Below are positions 1-6,605 of a stretch of DNA of 6,935 nucleotides, piece by piece. The stretch lies in contig CAISGS010000085.1 of NCBI GenBank assembly GCA_903884915.1, forward strand, positions 1 to 6,935. The letters run 5' to 3'. This stretch comes from an uncultured Caulobacteraceae bacterium. GTDB taxonomy: Bacteria > Pseudomonadota > Alphaproteobacteria > Caulobacterales > Caulobacteraceae. Made by a program: the position numbers and the translations under genes. Each line of letters opens with the position of its first letter. Position 1 is the first letter of the stretch. The notes below the pieces were generated by a model. The model was not told the origin of the DNA. It did not search any database and saw only the letters and a program-made list of their open reading frames with translations.

Positions 1-516
1 GCCAGCGGCCTGCCACTCGGCCATCGCGGATGGACCTATGCCACCGACAGCAATGACCTTCACGTGACGCGGCAGGACGGCACCAATGGCCTTGAGATAG
101 CCCGAGCCGAGGGTCGCGGCAGGGAATAGCTTTAATAACCGTGCGCCCGCATCAATGGCTGCAAAGGCTTCTGTTGGCGTCATAAAGCCGGGCAACGCTT
201 CAAGACCTAATTCAAGGCTACGCAAAATCACGTCGCGATTGACGTTTGGCGAGACGATGAACTGACCACCCGCCGCCTTGACGGCGTCCACATCTGCAAC
301 GCTCAGGACCGTGCCCGCACCAACCAACATCTGGTCCTTAAACCGGATCGCGAGCCGCCTGATGCTCTCCAGCGGCTGAGGGGAATTGAGCGGCACCTCC
401 ATCGCCCGAACGCCCTGCTCATAAAGGGCCTCCCCGATGGCGATCACCTCATCCGGCGTCACGCCGCGCACAATGGCGACGATGGGAAGCTGTTCCAAAG
501 CCTGATCGATGGTCAT
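1..516 (-). CDS. dgoA: 2-dehydro-3-deoxy-6-phosphogalactonate aldolase, 3' end cut by window edge
   Basis: Class I (Schiff-base) aldolase of the KDPG/KHG aldolase family, a cytoplasmic TIM-barrel enzyme. It splits 2-keto-3-deoxy-6-phosphogalactonate into pyruvate and glyceraldehyde 3-phosphate, the last step of the De Ley-Doudoroff pathway. The visible 172 residues run from MTIDQALEQLPIVAIVRGV to the edge without a stop. Family motifs in order: IVRGV (about 14-18), RAMEVPLNSP with the likely general acid/base E40, GAGTVL (66-71), SPN (89-91), PGFMTPTEA (109-117), LLKLFP with the Schiff-base lysine K129, GYLKAIGAVLP (139-149) and VGGIGP (157-162). About 30-35 C-terminal residues are missing compared with the usual length of about 205. 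The ATG start overlaps the dgoK stop (ATGA) and has a good ribosome binding site. The MEVPLNSP motif and the kinase next door favour the galactonate branch over the gluconate (Eda) branch. Family is certain; substrate is inferred mainly from context. Confidence 0.92.
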   Translation of the reverse strand, partial: MTIDQALEQLPIVAIVRGVTPDEVIAIGEALYEQGVRAMEVPLNSPQPLESIRRLAIRFKDQMLVGAGTVLSVADVDAVKAAGGQFIVSPNVNRDVILRSLELGLEALPGFMTPTEAFAAIDAGARLLKLFPAATLGSGYLKAIGAVLPRHVKVIAVGGIGPSAMAEWQAAG

Positions 517-1397
517 GGTGCGATCCCTTCAATGATCGAGATGAGACCGGCCAGCGCTGCCGCTTCACCGTTGATGGTCTGGTAAGACCTGCCGCGAGCC
601 GCCAAGGCCTGACCATAGGCCGCGCAAAGGGCTGGATCGCCGATCAAGGTGACGGGCTCGTCTTCTGACGCACCCAATAGCTGAGGGCTTGAGGCGACAT
701 CGGACCCGATCAACAGGCCGGACAGGAACCCTGCCGACTGCCCTTCAGCCAATGATCCCGTCAGTTGTCGGGCGCGAAGACCGAACAGACGCGCGCTTAA
801 GGCATCACCCTCCCCGGCCGCGGCAAGCCCTGCGGCAAATCCCTCTGGCTCGGCGGGGTCTTCAAACGTCGCCAAGATGCTGTGTTGGCTCAGCAGGGCA
901 TAGAGTTCGCCGGTCATGGCCGTGACAAAATCGGTGATCTTGCCGCCTTCAACCGTGACCCACTTGGCGTGGGTGCCGGGCAAACAGAAAAGGCCGGTTT
1001 GCAATGTCGAGGCTAGGGCACCGAAGATTTGCACTTCCTCGCCGCGCATCACATCTGGCCCATGGGACTGGCCGACCGTGCGAACGCCGGGCACGATCCA
1101 GACACCCTCGGCGGGCTGAACCAGACCCTTTGAAACTGCCTTTGCATCTGCCGGACAATCGACATAGGGCGCAGCCATCCAACCGAGATTAGACCCCGCC
1201 ATACCGCTGAGCAGAACGGGCAAGCCTTCAGCCTTCAGAGCCGGTCGGATGTCCTGTTCCAACCTCAGCGGCACATCGCCCCGGCCGATCTTGGCGACCC
1301 CAAAGGGAAAGCTGGCGCTCGCCACCGCCCTGCCCGCCTCGATCCGCCAAGCGCGGACATTGGTGGTGCCCCAGTCGCAGGCCAGCCAAGCGCTCAC
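513..1397 (-). CDS. dgoK: 2-dehydro-3-deoxygalactonokinase
   Basis: Phosphorylates 2-keto-3-deoxy-D-galactonate at O6 with ATP, making the aldolase substrate. Cytoplasmic, 294 residues, the normal length for DgoK (about 290-300). Motifs seen in order: phosphate-binding DWGTTNVR (8-15), SGMAGSNLGW (64-73), PYVDCPA (77-83), VPGV (102-105), PDVMRGEEVQIFGAL (114-128), LPGTHAKW (139-146), TGELYALL (162-169), FLSGLLIGSD and, near the C-terminus, LIGDPALCAAYGQAL. These are typical of the DgoK family within the ASKHA kinase fold. The start codon is GTG at 1397; it overlaps the dehydrogenase stop in a GTGA arrangement and has only a weak GGCGGG sequence upstream, so translation is probably coupled. 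The GTG is supported because DWGTT then falls at residues 8-12, as usual for the family. The stop overlaps the dgoA start by 4 nt. Together with DgoA this gene is the strongest argument that the cluster handles galactose rather than a pentose. Confidence 0.95.
   Translation of the reverse strand: MSAWLACDWGTTNVRAWRIEAGRAVASASFPFGVAKIGRGDVPLRLEQDIRPALKAEGLPVLLSGMAGSNLGWMAAPYVDCPADAKAVSKGLVQPAEGVWIVPGVRTVGQSHGPDVMRGEEVQIFGALASTLQTGLFCLPGTHAKWVTVEGGKITDFVTAMTGELYALLSQHSILATFEDPAEPEGFAAGLAAAGEGDALSARLFGLRARQLTGSLAEGQSAGFLSGLLIGSDVASSPQLLGASEDEPVTLIGDPALCAAYGQALAARGRSYQTINGEAAALAGLISIIEGIAP
525..530 (-). promoter_or_regulatory. Ribosome binding site for dgoA
   Basis: GAAGGG on the minus strand, 8 nt before the ATG at 516. 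It lies inside the last codons of dgoK. It is the clearest Shine-Dalgarno sequence within the four-gene overlapping block and supports the ATGA-overlap start of the aldolase. Confidence 0.6.
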
Positions 1398-2149
1398 GTG
1401 CGCCCGCCATCTATGACAAGGTTCTGGCCGGTGATCATGGCGCTATCGTCGGCGGCGAGAAACAGAACCAGCCGCGCGACATCTTCCGGCGCAATCCGTT
1501 TCTTCAGGGCAACCTGCTCCATCCACGCCGCTTCGGCCTCTGGCGTCAGCCAAAGCTGTAGCTGGCGTTCCGTGACCACCCAGCCCGGCGACACGGCATT
1601 GACCCGGATATTGTCGACGCCCCATTCGCGCGCCAAGGATTTGGACAGACCGATCACCGCCGCCTTAGCGGCCGTATAGGCGCTGAGGTCGGCAGGGCCT
1701 AAGAGCGCATTGATCGAGGATAGATTGATGATCGATCCCCCGCCGCTGGCCACCATTTCGGCCTGCACAGCCTGCGACGCCAAAAAGACCGGATCGAGAT
1801 TGACCGCCAGATTGGCCCGCCAAGCGCTGGCCGTCATCTCTGCGGCGCGGTGCCTTTGATCATTGGCGACATTGTTGACCAGCACCGTCACCGGTCCCCA
1901 TTGGCGAGCCGCCTGCGCGATGGCGGCCTGCAAATCTTCAGCGCTCGTTACATCGCAAGCTTGGAACGCGACCGTGCCACCCAAGCGAGCCGCCAAGGCC
2001 TGACCTGCCTCAACCGCAATATCGATGAACGAGACCTTTGCTGCTTGCGCGGCAAAGGCCTCGACAAGGGCCGCACCGATACCGGTCGCGCCGCCTGTGA
2101 TGAAGACGTGGCGGACCTTCAGGCTGGGATAGTCGGCATAGGCGTCCAT
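1394..2149 (-). CDS. SDR-family sugar 1-dehydrogenase, probably D-galactose 1-dehydrogenase
   Basis: Classical short-chain dehydrogenase of 251 residues, predicted to oxidise the anomeric carbon of D-galactose to the lactone using NAD(P)+. Seen: cofactor motif TGGATGIG (18-25); acidic D43 at the end of beta-2, which usually favours NAD+ over NADP+; CDV (65-67); NNVAND (92-97); catalytic N117, S145, Y158 and K162 (SSINALLG...YTAAK); SPGWV after the core; and a C-terminal TGQNLVIDGG. The opening YPSLKVRHVFITGG and the ND(Q/D)RH stretch resemble Caulobacter D-xylose 1-dehydrogenase XylB and related aldose dehydrogenases. The NNVAN loop replaces the common NNAG. The ATG start shares one base with the dehydratase stop (TGATG), and the end overlaps dgoK by 4 nt. 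The SDR family is certain; galactose as substrate is inferred from DgoK and DgoA downstream. Xylose, arabinose or fucose activity cannot be excluded. Confidence 0.88.
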   Translation of the reverse strand: MDAYADYPSLKVRHVFITGGATGIGAALVEAFAAQAAKVSFIDIAVEAGQALAARLGGTVAFQACDVTSAEDLQAAIAQAARQWGPVTVLVNNVANDQRHRAAEMTASAWRANLAVNLDPVFLASQAVQAEMVASGGGSIINLSSINALLGPADLSAYTAAKAAVIGLSKSLAREWGVDNIRVNAVSPGWVVTERQLQLWLTPEAEAAWMEQVALKKRIAPEDVARLVLFLAADDSAMITGQNLVIDGGRT

Positions 2150-3873
2150 CAGTGGGACTCGCGACTGACCGCATCGCCGCTCGAGCCGACCAGAAAATCT
2201 TGGTCACAGCCCCGGTCGGCTTGCAGCACAGTGTCGACATAGAGCTTGGCCCAGCCCCGAACATAGGGCGAGGCTGGGCGCGCCAAAGCCGGATCGGCTG
2301 CGCGCCTCGCCAATTCCGCCTCGCTGACCTGAAGGGTCAGGGTCCGCGCCGGTCCATCCAGCACGATCAGGTCGCCGTCTCGGACAAGCGCCAAGGGGCC
2401 ACCCGCATCGGCCTCGGGATTAACGTGCAAGATGACCGTACCAAAAGCCGTGCCGCTCATCCGCGCATCGGATATCCGCACCATATCGCGAACGCCCTTG
2501 GCCAAGAGCTTGGCAGGCAAGGCCATATTGCCGACCTCTGGCATGCCCGGATAGCCCTTAGGCCCGCAGCCCTTGAGCACCAGAACGCAGGTCTCGTCGA
2601 CATCCAGATCGGGAAGATCGATCCGCGCCTTATAGTCTTCAATGGACTCAAATACGACCGCGCGGCCCGTATGGACCAAGAGCTCAGGCGAGGCTGCGCT
2701 CGGCTTCATAACCGCGCCGCCGGGGCTGAGGTTGCCGCGCAGGACCCAAAGCCCTGAACTGGGCGCAACAGGGGCCTCCATGGTCCGGATGACCTCGGGA
2801 TTATCACAGCGCGCCATGTCGGCGATCTGGGCTTGGGTTAGGCCGCTGACCGTGATGGCATCGCCGCGCAGGTGCGAGCCGAGCGCTTTGAACACCGCTG
2901 GTACACCGCCGGCATAACAGAAGTCCTCCATCAGAAACCGACCCGACGGCATCAGGTCGACTAGAAGCGGGATATCGCGGCCCAGCCGGTCGAAATCCTC
3001 TTGCTCTAAAGGCACGCCCAAACGTCCCGCCAAGGCAATCAGGTGCAGGACCGCATTGGTCGAGCCGCCAATGGCCGCGTGGGTCAAGATAGCGTTTTCG
3101 AAGGCCTCGCGCGTGGCGATGGCGGACATCTTCACATCGTCGCGGACCAACTGCACAATCCGACGCCCCGTCAGATGCGCCAAGGTCGCTCGTCGACCAT
3201 CGACAGCAGGTAAGGCGGCATTTTCCGGCAGGCTTAGGCCCAAGGCCTCCACCAGACTGGCCATGGTCGAGGCGGTGCCCATGGTCATACAGACCCCGTG
3301 ACTGCGTGACATGCCGCTCTCGGCGGACATGAAATCGGCCAGCGTCATCTCGCCTGCGCGCACTGCTTCTGAGAACTTCCAGACATCGGTGCCCGAGCCA
3401 ATATCCTTGCCGCGAAACTTGCCGTTCAGCATGGGGCCGGACGACACCACCATGGTCGGCAGATCGACACTGGCCCCCCCCATCAACTGGCCCGGCGTGG
3501 TCTTGTCGCAGCCGCCGAGCAGCACGACACCGTCCATGGGATTGCCCCGGATCGACTCCTCAACCTCCATGGCCAAGAGATTGCGAAATAGCATGGCCGT
3601 TGGACGCATCTGGGTTTCTCCCAGCGACATGGCGGGAAATTCCAGCGGCAGGCCGCCCGCCTCCCAGACCCCGCGCTTTACATGCTCGGCCAAGTCCCTC
3701 AAGCCCGCATTGCAGGGTGTCAGTTCCGACCAGGTGTTGCAGATGCCGATGACGGGACGACCGTCAAACACATCATCTGGAAGCCCCTGGCTCTTCATCC
3801 AACTGCGATGGATAAATCCATCACGGTCGAGCTTGCCATAGGTACGGGCGCTTCTGAGCGGTTTACGAGCCAC
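2149..3873 (-). CDS. IlvD/Edd-family sugar-acid dehydratase, probably D-galactonate dehydratase
   Basis: Iron-sulfur dehydratase of 574 residues, predicted to convert D-galactonate to 2-keto-3-deoxygalactonate in the cytoplasm. The ligand pattern matches the pentonate/hexonate dehydratase branch (Rhizobium leguminosarum L-arabinonate dehydratase, Caulobacter XylD). Cluster cysteines are C54 (SELTPCN), C122 (GGCDKTTPG) and C195 (SHGVCMTMGTAST), with the same 68- and 73-residue spacings as the Rhizobium enzyme. Magnesium-site candidates are E86 (SLGETQ), D123, the probably carboxylated K124, and E446 (PGMPE). The probable catalytic serine is S473 in SDARMSGTAFGT. The start is a GTG at 3873 with AGGA 7 nt upstream, and the protein then begins MARKPLRSARTYGKLD as family members do. 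It heads the overlapping four-gene block after an 89-nt gap. Biosynthetic dihydroxy-acid dehydratase and 6-phosphogluconate dehydratase are less likely given the motifs and neighbours. Substrate is inferred; characterised relatives often act on several sugar acids. Confidence 0.9.
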   Translation of the reverse strand: MARKPLRSARTYGKLDRDGFIHRSWMKSQGLPDDVFDGRPVIGICNTWSELTPCNAGLRDLAEHVKRGVWEAGGLPLEFPAMSLGETQMRPTAMLFRNLLAMEVEESIRGNPMDGVVLLGGCDKTTPGQLMGGASVDLPTMVVSSGPMLNGKFRGKDIGSGTDVWKFSEAVRAGEMTLADFMSAESGMSRSHGVCMTMGTASTMASLVEALGLSLPENAALPAVDGRRATLAHLTGRRIVQLVRDDVKMSAIATREAFENAILTHAAIGGSTNAVLHLIALAGRLGVPLEQEDFDRLGRDIPLLVDLMPSGRFLMEDFCYAGGVPAVFKALGSHLRGDAITVSGLTQAQIADMARCDNPEVIRTMEAPVAPSSGLWVLRGNLSPGGAVMKPSAASPELLVHTGRAVVFESIEDYKARIDLPDLDVDETCVLVLKGCGPKGYPGMPEVGNMALPAKLLAKGVRDMVRISDARMSGTAFGTVILHVNPEADAGGPLALVRDGDLIVLDGPARTLTLQVSEAELARRAADPALARPASPYVRGWAKLYVDTVLQADRGCDQDFLVGSSGDAVSRESH

Positions 3874-3880
3874 GGTCTTA

Positions 3881-3884
3881 TCCT
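3881..3884 (-). promoter_or_regulatory. Ribosome binding site for the dehydratase GTG start
   Basis: AGGA on the minus strand (within cAGGATAAGACC) ends 7 nt before the GTG at 3873. It decides the start: no in-frame ATG lies nearby, and the next methionine, residue 26, would cut into conserved sequence. Confidence 0.6.
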
Positions 3885-3936
3885 GTGAAATCCGCCGTCT
3901 TAGGCGCGTGATCCTTGGGGCAGGCGTTGTCTTGGA

Positions 3937-3960
3937 ATTATTTTATAGCCCGCCAATAAT
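3937..3960. repeat. Inverted repeat ATTATT-N12-AATAAT, candidate operator
   Basis: Two 6-bp arms in perfect inverted orientation, 24 bp end to end, overlap the -10-like sequence upstream of the dehydratase gene. Position and size would suit a TetR-family dimer encoded by the adjacent gene. The arms are AT-only and could pair by chance in an AT-rich patch, so this is only a candidate. Confidence 0.25.
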
Positions 3961-3962
3961 AG

Positions 3963-4604
3963 TCAGTGGGCCAAACCTTCGGCCAGTTTCCGCAACCCGC
4001 CGGTGATGATCTGCACGACCATGGTCTCGGCCGTCTCTATATCGATCGAGCCCTCGGCGACCTGCTTCCCCGCCCGGTCGGTCAGGGACATGAACAGGTC
4101 CATGGCCGATATGGCAACAGGCAAGCTCAAGCCAAATTCCCGCCGCGTTTCCTTCACGAAATAACGAATGGTCCGTTCTCGCGCGGCAGCCGATTCAGCC
4201 TCCATCAGCCGCACTACAGAAGGATCGGCCAACAGGGCTTGAATCAAGGCCCCTCTCGCCTTGGTGTGCTCCAGATAGACCCGCGTCGTTTGCCGGATCA
4301 GCTCTTCATAGGACTGAGCCTCGAGGGCGCGCTCGGCGCCCCGGCTATCCAGGTCCAACTGTTCGCGCTGCAGCAAGGCCGCGAGCAAAAAGTCACGGCT
4401 GGGGAAATAGTTATAGACCAGCGCCTTGCTGACCGCGCTCTCACGGCCCAGTCGTTCCATCGAGACCGCCGTCAGACCCTCTTCCAAGATGACCCGTGCG
4501 GCATCATCTAGGATCAGCGACCGACGCACCTCTGGCGCTAGGCGCGTGCGTTTGCGGGTTTCAACAGCAGCCATCGGGTCCATTCCGTCATTGAGCCCCA
4601 TCAT
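3963..4604 (-). CDS. TetR/AcrR-family transcriptional regulator
   Basis: One-component regulator of up to 213 residues, normal for the family. The N-terminal DNA-binding domain is clear: helix 1 around residues 28-43 (LILDDAARVILEEG), then a helix-turn-helix at about 47-67 (VSMERLGRESAVSKALVYNYFPSR), with the typical YxYF ending. The rest is helical, as in TetR ligand-binding/dimerisation domains, and too divergent to name a ligand. The start is uncertain: in-frame ATGs occur at 4604, 4601, 4583 and 4574. The first has no clear Shine-Dalgarno sequence, while the one at 4574 has GGA 9 nt upstream and trims a non-conserved extension of 10 residues. It lies between the beta-galactosidase and the dehydratase in the same orientation, so it probably controls this operon, perhaps with a galactose-pathway intermediate as inducer. 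Repression and ligand are inferred, not shown. Confidence 0.9.
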   Translation of the reverse strand: MMGLNDGMDPMAAVETRKRTRLAPEVRRSLILDDAARVILEEGLTAVSMERLGRESAVSKALVYNYFPSRDFLLAALLQREQLDLDSRGAERALEAQSYEELIRQTTRVYLEHTKARGALIQALLADPSVVRLMEAESAAARERTIRYFVKETRREFGLSLPVAISAMDLFMSLTDRAGKQVAEGSIDIETAETMVVQIITGGLRKLAEGLAH

Positions 4605-4652
4605 CGCCCAAAAGGGGAAGAAAACAAGAATCCATGGGCTGTTCTACTAAGA
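4605..4652 (-). other. 48-nt gap between beta-galactosidase and TetR gene
   Basis: Short non-coding space with an imperfect dyad around the palindrome CCATGG (4632-4637), flanked by AGAA on one side and TTCT on the other (minus strand). It could be a second regulator site. Only part of the flanking bases pair, and there is no hairpin with a T-tract to suggest a terminator. Read-through from the beta-galactosidase gene is plausible. Confidence 0.2.
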
Positions 4653-6599
4653 TCAAGACGGAACCTTCCAAATGGCGACCCCTGCTGGCGGTAAGATCGG
4701 ACCGCCCAAGACAAATTCCGCACCCTTGGCTAAGGGCGCAGGACGCGGTTCTGGCGCAGAGTTGATCGCGATGCCAAAACCGCCCCTCCGGCTGATCCGC
4801 ACCCCTTCCGGCATGGACGTTACGGTTAGCCCCGCCCGATTGGCTGCGTCGGACAGGATATGAGCCAAAGCGCTCTCTTGCGGCGCAAAGGCCAGATAGT
4901 CGCGCTGCCCCGACCTTATCCAAGCCGGATGACCATCCTCAAAGCGCCCAAAGACCTCAGCCTGGGTCGTAACATCCTCACGCCAATCGCGGCCGGTCAA
5001 CGCCCCGCCATTGGCGTGAATGGCCATAGGGGTGCCGGGACGTAGGCTCTCAACCCGCTGCACGGTGAGCGGCAAGAGCTTGGACAGATCGCCGGGCGGC
5101 AGGTTGCCCGGAATATGCAGATCGCGGGTCTTTGAGCCTGCGCGAACGCCAAATATCGTCACCGCCTTAGTGGCTTCGAAAGCGGCGAGCGCCTCGGGCG
5201 ACACGATGGGAAGACACGGGGCGACAACCAGCCGATAGCCACTGAGGTCCGCGCCGGGCGGGACAATGTCCACATCGAGGCCCATCTGGCGCAGGCTCGA
5301 ATACCAAGCAAAGGCCTCTTTCAACGCGCGATAGCCTTGAGCCTGCGGCTGGATCGTCGTGACCCAATCGCCTTCATAGGAGAAAACCAGCGCCACGGGC
5401 GATGGCCCACAGGGCGCAAACTGGCCCAAGGCGCTGACCTCAGCCGCCACCTGACGGGCCTCTTGGCCGCCAATATCTTCTGTGCGGTCGGGGCGGTTTA
5501 GACCGGCATGCATCTGCTCTTGGGCAAAAGGCGCTTGTCGCCAGCGGAAATAGGACACCACCTCCGCGCCATGGGCAAAGGCCTCCCACGTCCAAGCGCG
5601 AACCATGCCGGGCAGCGGGGATGGATTGAACGAGGCCCAGTTCACCGGTCCCGGCTGCTGCTCCATCACCCACCAGCGCCCGCGCCCGCAGCCGCGATAG
5701 AGGTCGTGGTGGAAGGCGGCGACATCGGGATGGCCCTGCAGCAGATATCGCGCCTTGTCCTCGGCGCTAAACCAGAACTGCTCAAGAAAGCCGAGGGGGT
5801 AACTGTCCCAACTGGCGACATCGAGGTCTTGGCTGACGGCAAAATGGTCAAACTCGGTATAGAAACCCATGAAATTATGGATCATGTCGCGGCCGGGTGA
5901 CCGCTCGCGCAGGATATCGACCTGCAGGCGGTTGAAGCTAACCACCTCGTCAGACGCGAACCGATTATAGTCCAAACGGTGGCTCGGATTGGCTTCGGTC
6001 ACGGTCAAATGCGGCGGGTCCACCTCGTCGAAACTCCGATAGACCTGAGACCAGAAGACCGTGCCCCAAGCCTGATTGAGGGCCTCAACTGTTCCATAGC
6101 GCGCCGCAAGCCATAGCCGAAAGCGCCGGGCAGCAGAGGCGCAATAGCTGATGGTCGTATCGTGGCAGCCATATTCATTGTCGGTTTGCCAAGCCACCAC
6201 GGCGGGATGCTGGCCATAGCGCTCGGCCACGGCCTCGGTAATCCGCGCACATTCGGCGCGGAAGCCTTCGTGCGAAAAGCTATAGTGACGCCGGGACCCG
6301 AACTGGCGCCTCTGTCCCCGATCATTGATCGCGACCATGTCGGGGTGCTGATCGACCAGCCATTTGGGCGGGGTTGCGGTCGGGGTGCACATAATCACCG
6401 AAAGGCCAGCCCCATGCAGGGTCTCAACCGCCTGATCCAGCCAAGCCCAGTCAAACTGCCCCGGTTCCGGCTCGATGCGGCTCCAAGCGAACTCCGCGAT
6501 ACGCACGACCGAGATGCCCATATCGGCCATTCGCCGCGCATCTTCTGCCCACCAGTCCTGCGGCCAATGTTCGGGATAGTAACAGACGCCAAGTTTCAT
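4653..6599 (-). CDS. GH42 beta-galactosidase
   Basis: Glycoside hydrolase family 42 enzyme of 648 residues, full length for the family, with retaining beta-galactosidase chemistry. The opening MKLGVCYYPEHWPQDWW is typical. Domain A (TIM barrel, about 1-385) holds the acid/base E142 in WQTDNEYG and the nucleophile E313 in WWVMEQQPGPVNW, nearly the same positions as in Thermus A4 beta-galactosidase (E141, E312). A Rossmann-like trimerisation domain (about 390-590) and a small C-terminal beta domain follow. There is no signal peptide, so it should act in the cytoplasm on imported lactose-like or plant-derived galacto-oligosaccharides. The four-cysteine zinc site of the Thermus enzyme is not conserved: the matching segments read RRHYSFS (103-109) and ISYCASA (150-156), with only C153 left. 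It starts 6 nt after the lactonase stop with GAAGG upstream. Some GH42 enzymes also cleave alpha-L-arabinopyranosides, so exact substrate is open. Confidence 0.95.
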   Translation of the reverse strand: MKLGVCYYPEHWPQDWWAEDARRMADMGISVVRIAEFAWSRIEPEPGQFDWAWLDQAVETLHGAGLSVIMCTPTATPPKWLVDQHPDMVAINDRGQRRQFGSRRHYSFSHEGFRAECARITEAVAERYGQHPAVVAWQTDNEYGCHDTTISYCASAARRFRLWLAARYGTVEALNQAWGTVFWSQVYRSFDEVDPPHLTVTEANPSHRLDYNRFASDEVVSFNRLQVDILRERSPGRDMIHNFMGFYTEFDHFAVSQDLDVASWDSYPLGFLEQFWFSAEDKARYLLQGHPDVAAFHHDLYRGCGRGRWWVMEQQPGPVNWASFNPSPLPGMVRAWTWEAFAHGAEVVSYFRWRQAPFAQEQMHAGLNRPDRTEDIGGQEARQVAAEVSALGQFAPCGPSPVALVFSYEGDWVTTIQPQAQGYRALKEAFAWYSSLRQMGLDVDIVPPGADLSGYRLVVAPCLPIVSPEALAAFEATKAVTIFGVRAGSKTRDLHIPGNLPPGDLSKLLPLTVQRVESLRPGTPMAIHANGGALTGRDWREDVTTQAEVFGRFEDGHPAWIRSGQRDYLAFAPQESALAHILSDAANRAGLTVTSMPEGVRISRRGGFGIAINSAPEPRPAPLAKGAEFVLGGPILPPAGVAIWKVPS

Positions 6600-6605
6600 C
6601 TGGTC

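Larger units (their letters stand above)
3874..3962 (-). promoter_or_regulatory. Intergenic gap with possible promoter/operator of the dehydratase operon
   Basis: This 89-nt space between the TetR gene and the dehydratase is the longest non-coding stretch in the window and is unusually AT-rich at its upstream end. On the minus strand it holds GGCTATAAAATAATTCC, a -10-like TATAAAAT, followed by a GC-richer leader and the AGGA ribosome binding site. I see no convincing -35 hexamer at 16-18 nt spacing. No GC-rich hairpin with a T-tract is present, so I do not call a terminator for the TetR gene. A promoter here is an inference from position and base composition. Confidence 0.35.

Noticed and set aside
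1..516. Aldolase as KDPG aldolase (Eda) of the gluconate branch
   Set aside because: The overlap with dgoK and the MEVPLNSP active-site segment fit the galactonate enzyme better; Eda-like activity cannot be fully excluded from sequence alone.
2152..2757. 201-codon plus-strand open frame antisense to the dehydratase 3' end
   Set aside because: Low-complexity, arginine- and glutamine-rich translation without family motifs; no ribosome binding site seen.
3311..3841. 176-codon open frame on the plus strand inside the dehydratase gene
   Set aside because: It is antisense to a gene with intact family motifs. It has no recognisable domain and is the usual shadow frame in GC-rich coding DNA.
2149..3873. 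Dehydratase as dihydroxy-acid dehydratase (IlvD) or 6-phosphogluconate dehydratase (Edd)
   Set aside because: The motifs and cysteine spacing match the sugar-acid dehydratase branch, and the neighbours are sugar-acid enzymes, not branched-chain amino acid or Entner-Doudoroff glucose genes.
3874..3962. Rho-independent terminator after the TetR gene
   Set aside because: No stable GC-rich stem followed by a T-run is visible on the minus strand; the dyad present is AT-only.
3966..4511. 181-codon plus-strand open frame covering the TetR gene
   Set aside because: Antisense shadow of a clear TetR-family gene; no domain recognised.
5508..5900. 130-codon plus-strand open frame within the GH42 gene
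   Set aside because: Antisense to the region encoding the conserved catalytic nucleophile; no independent coding evidence.
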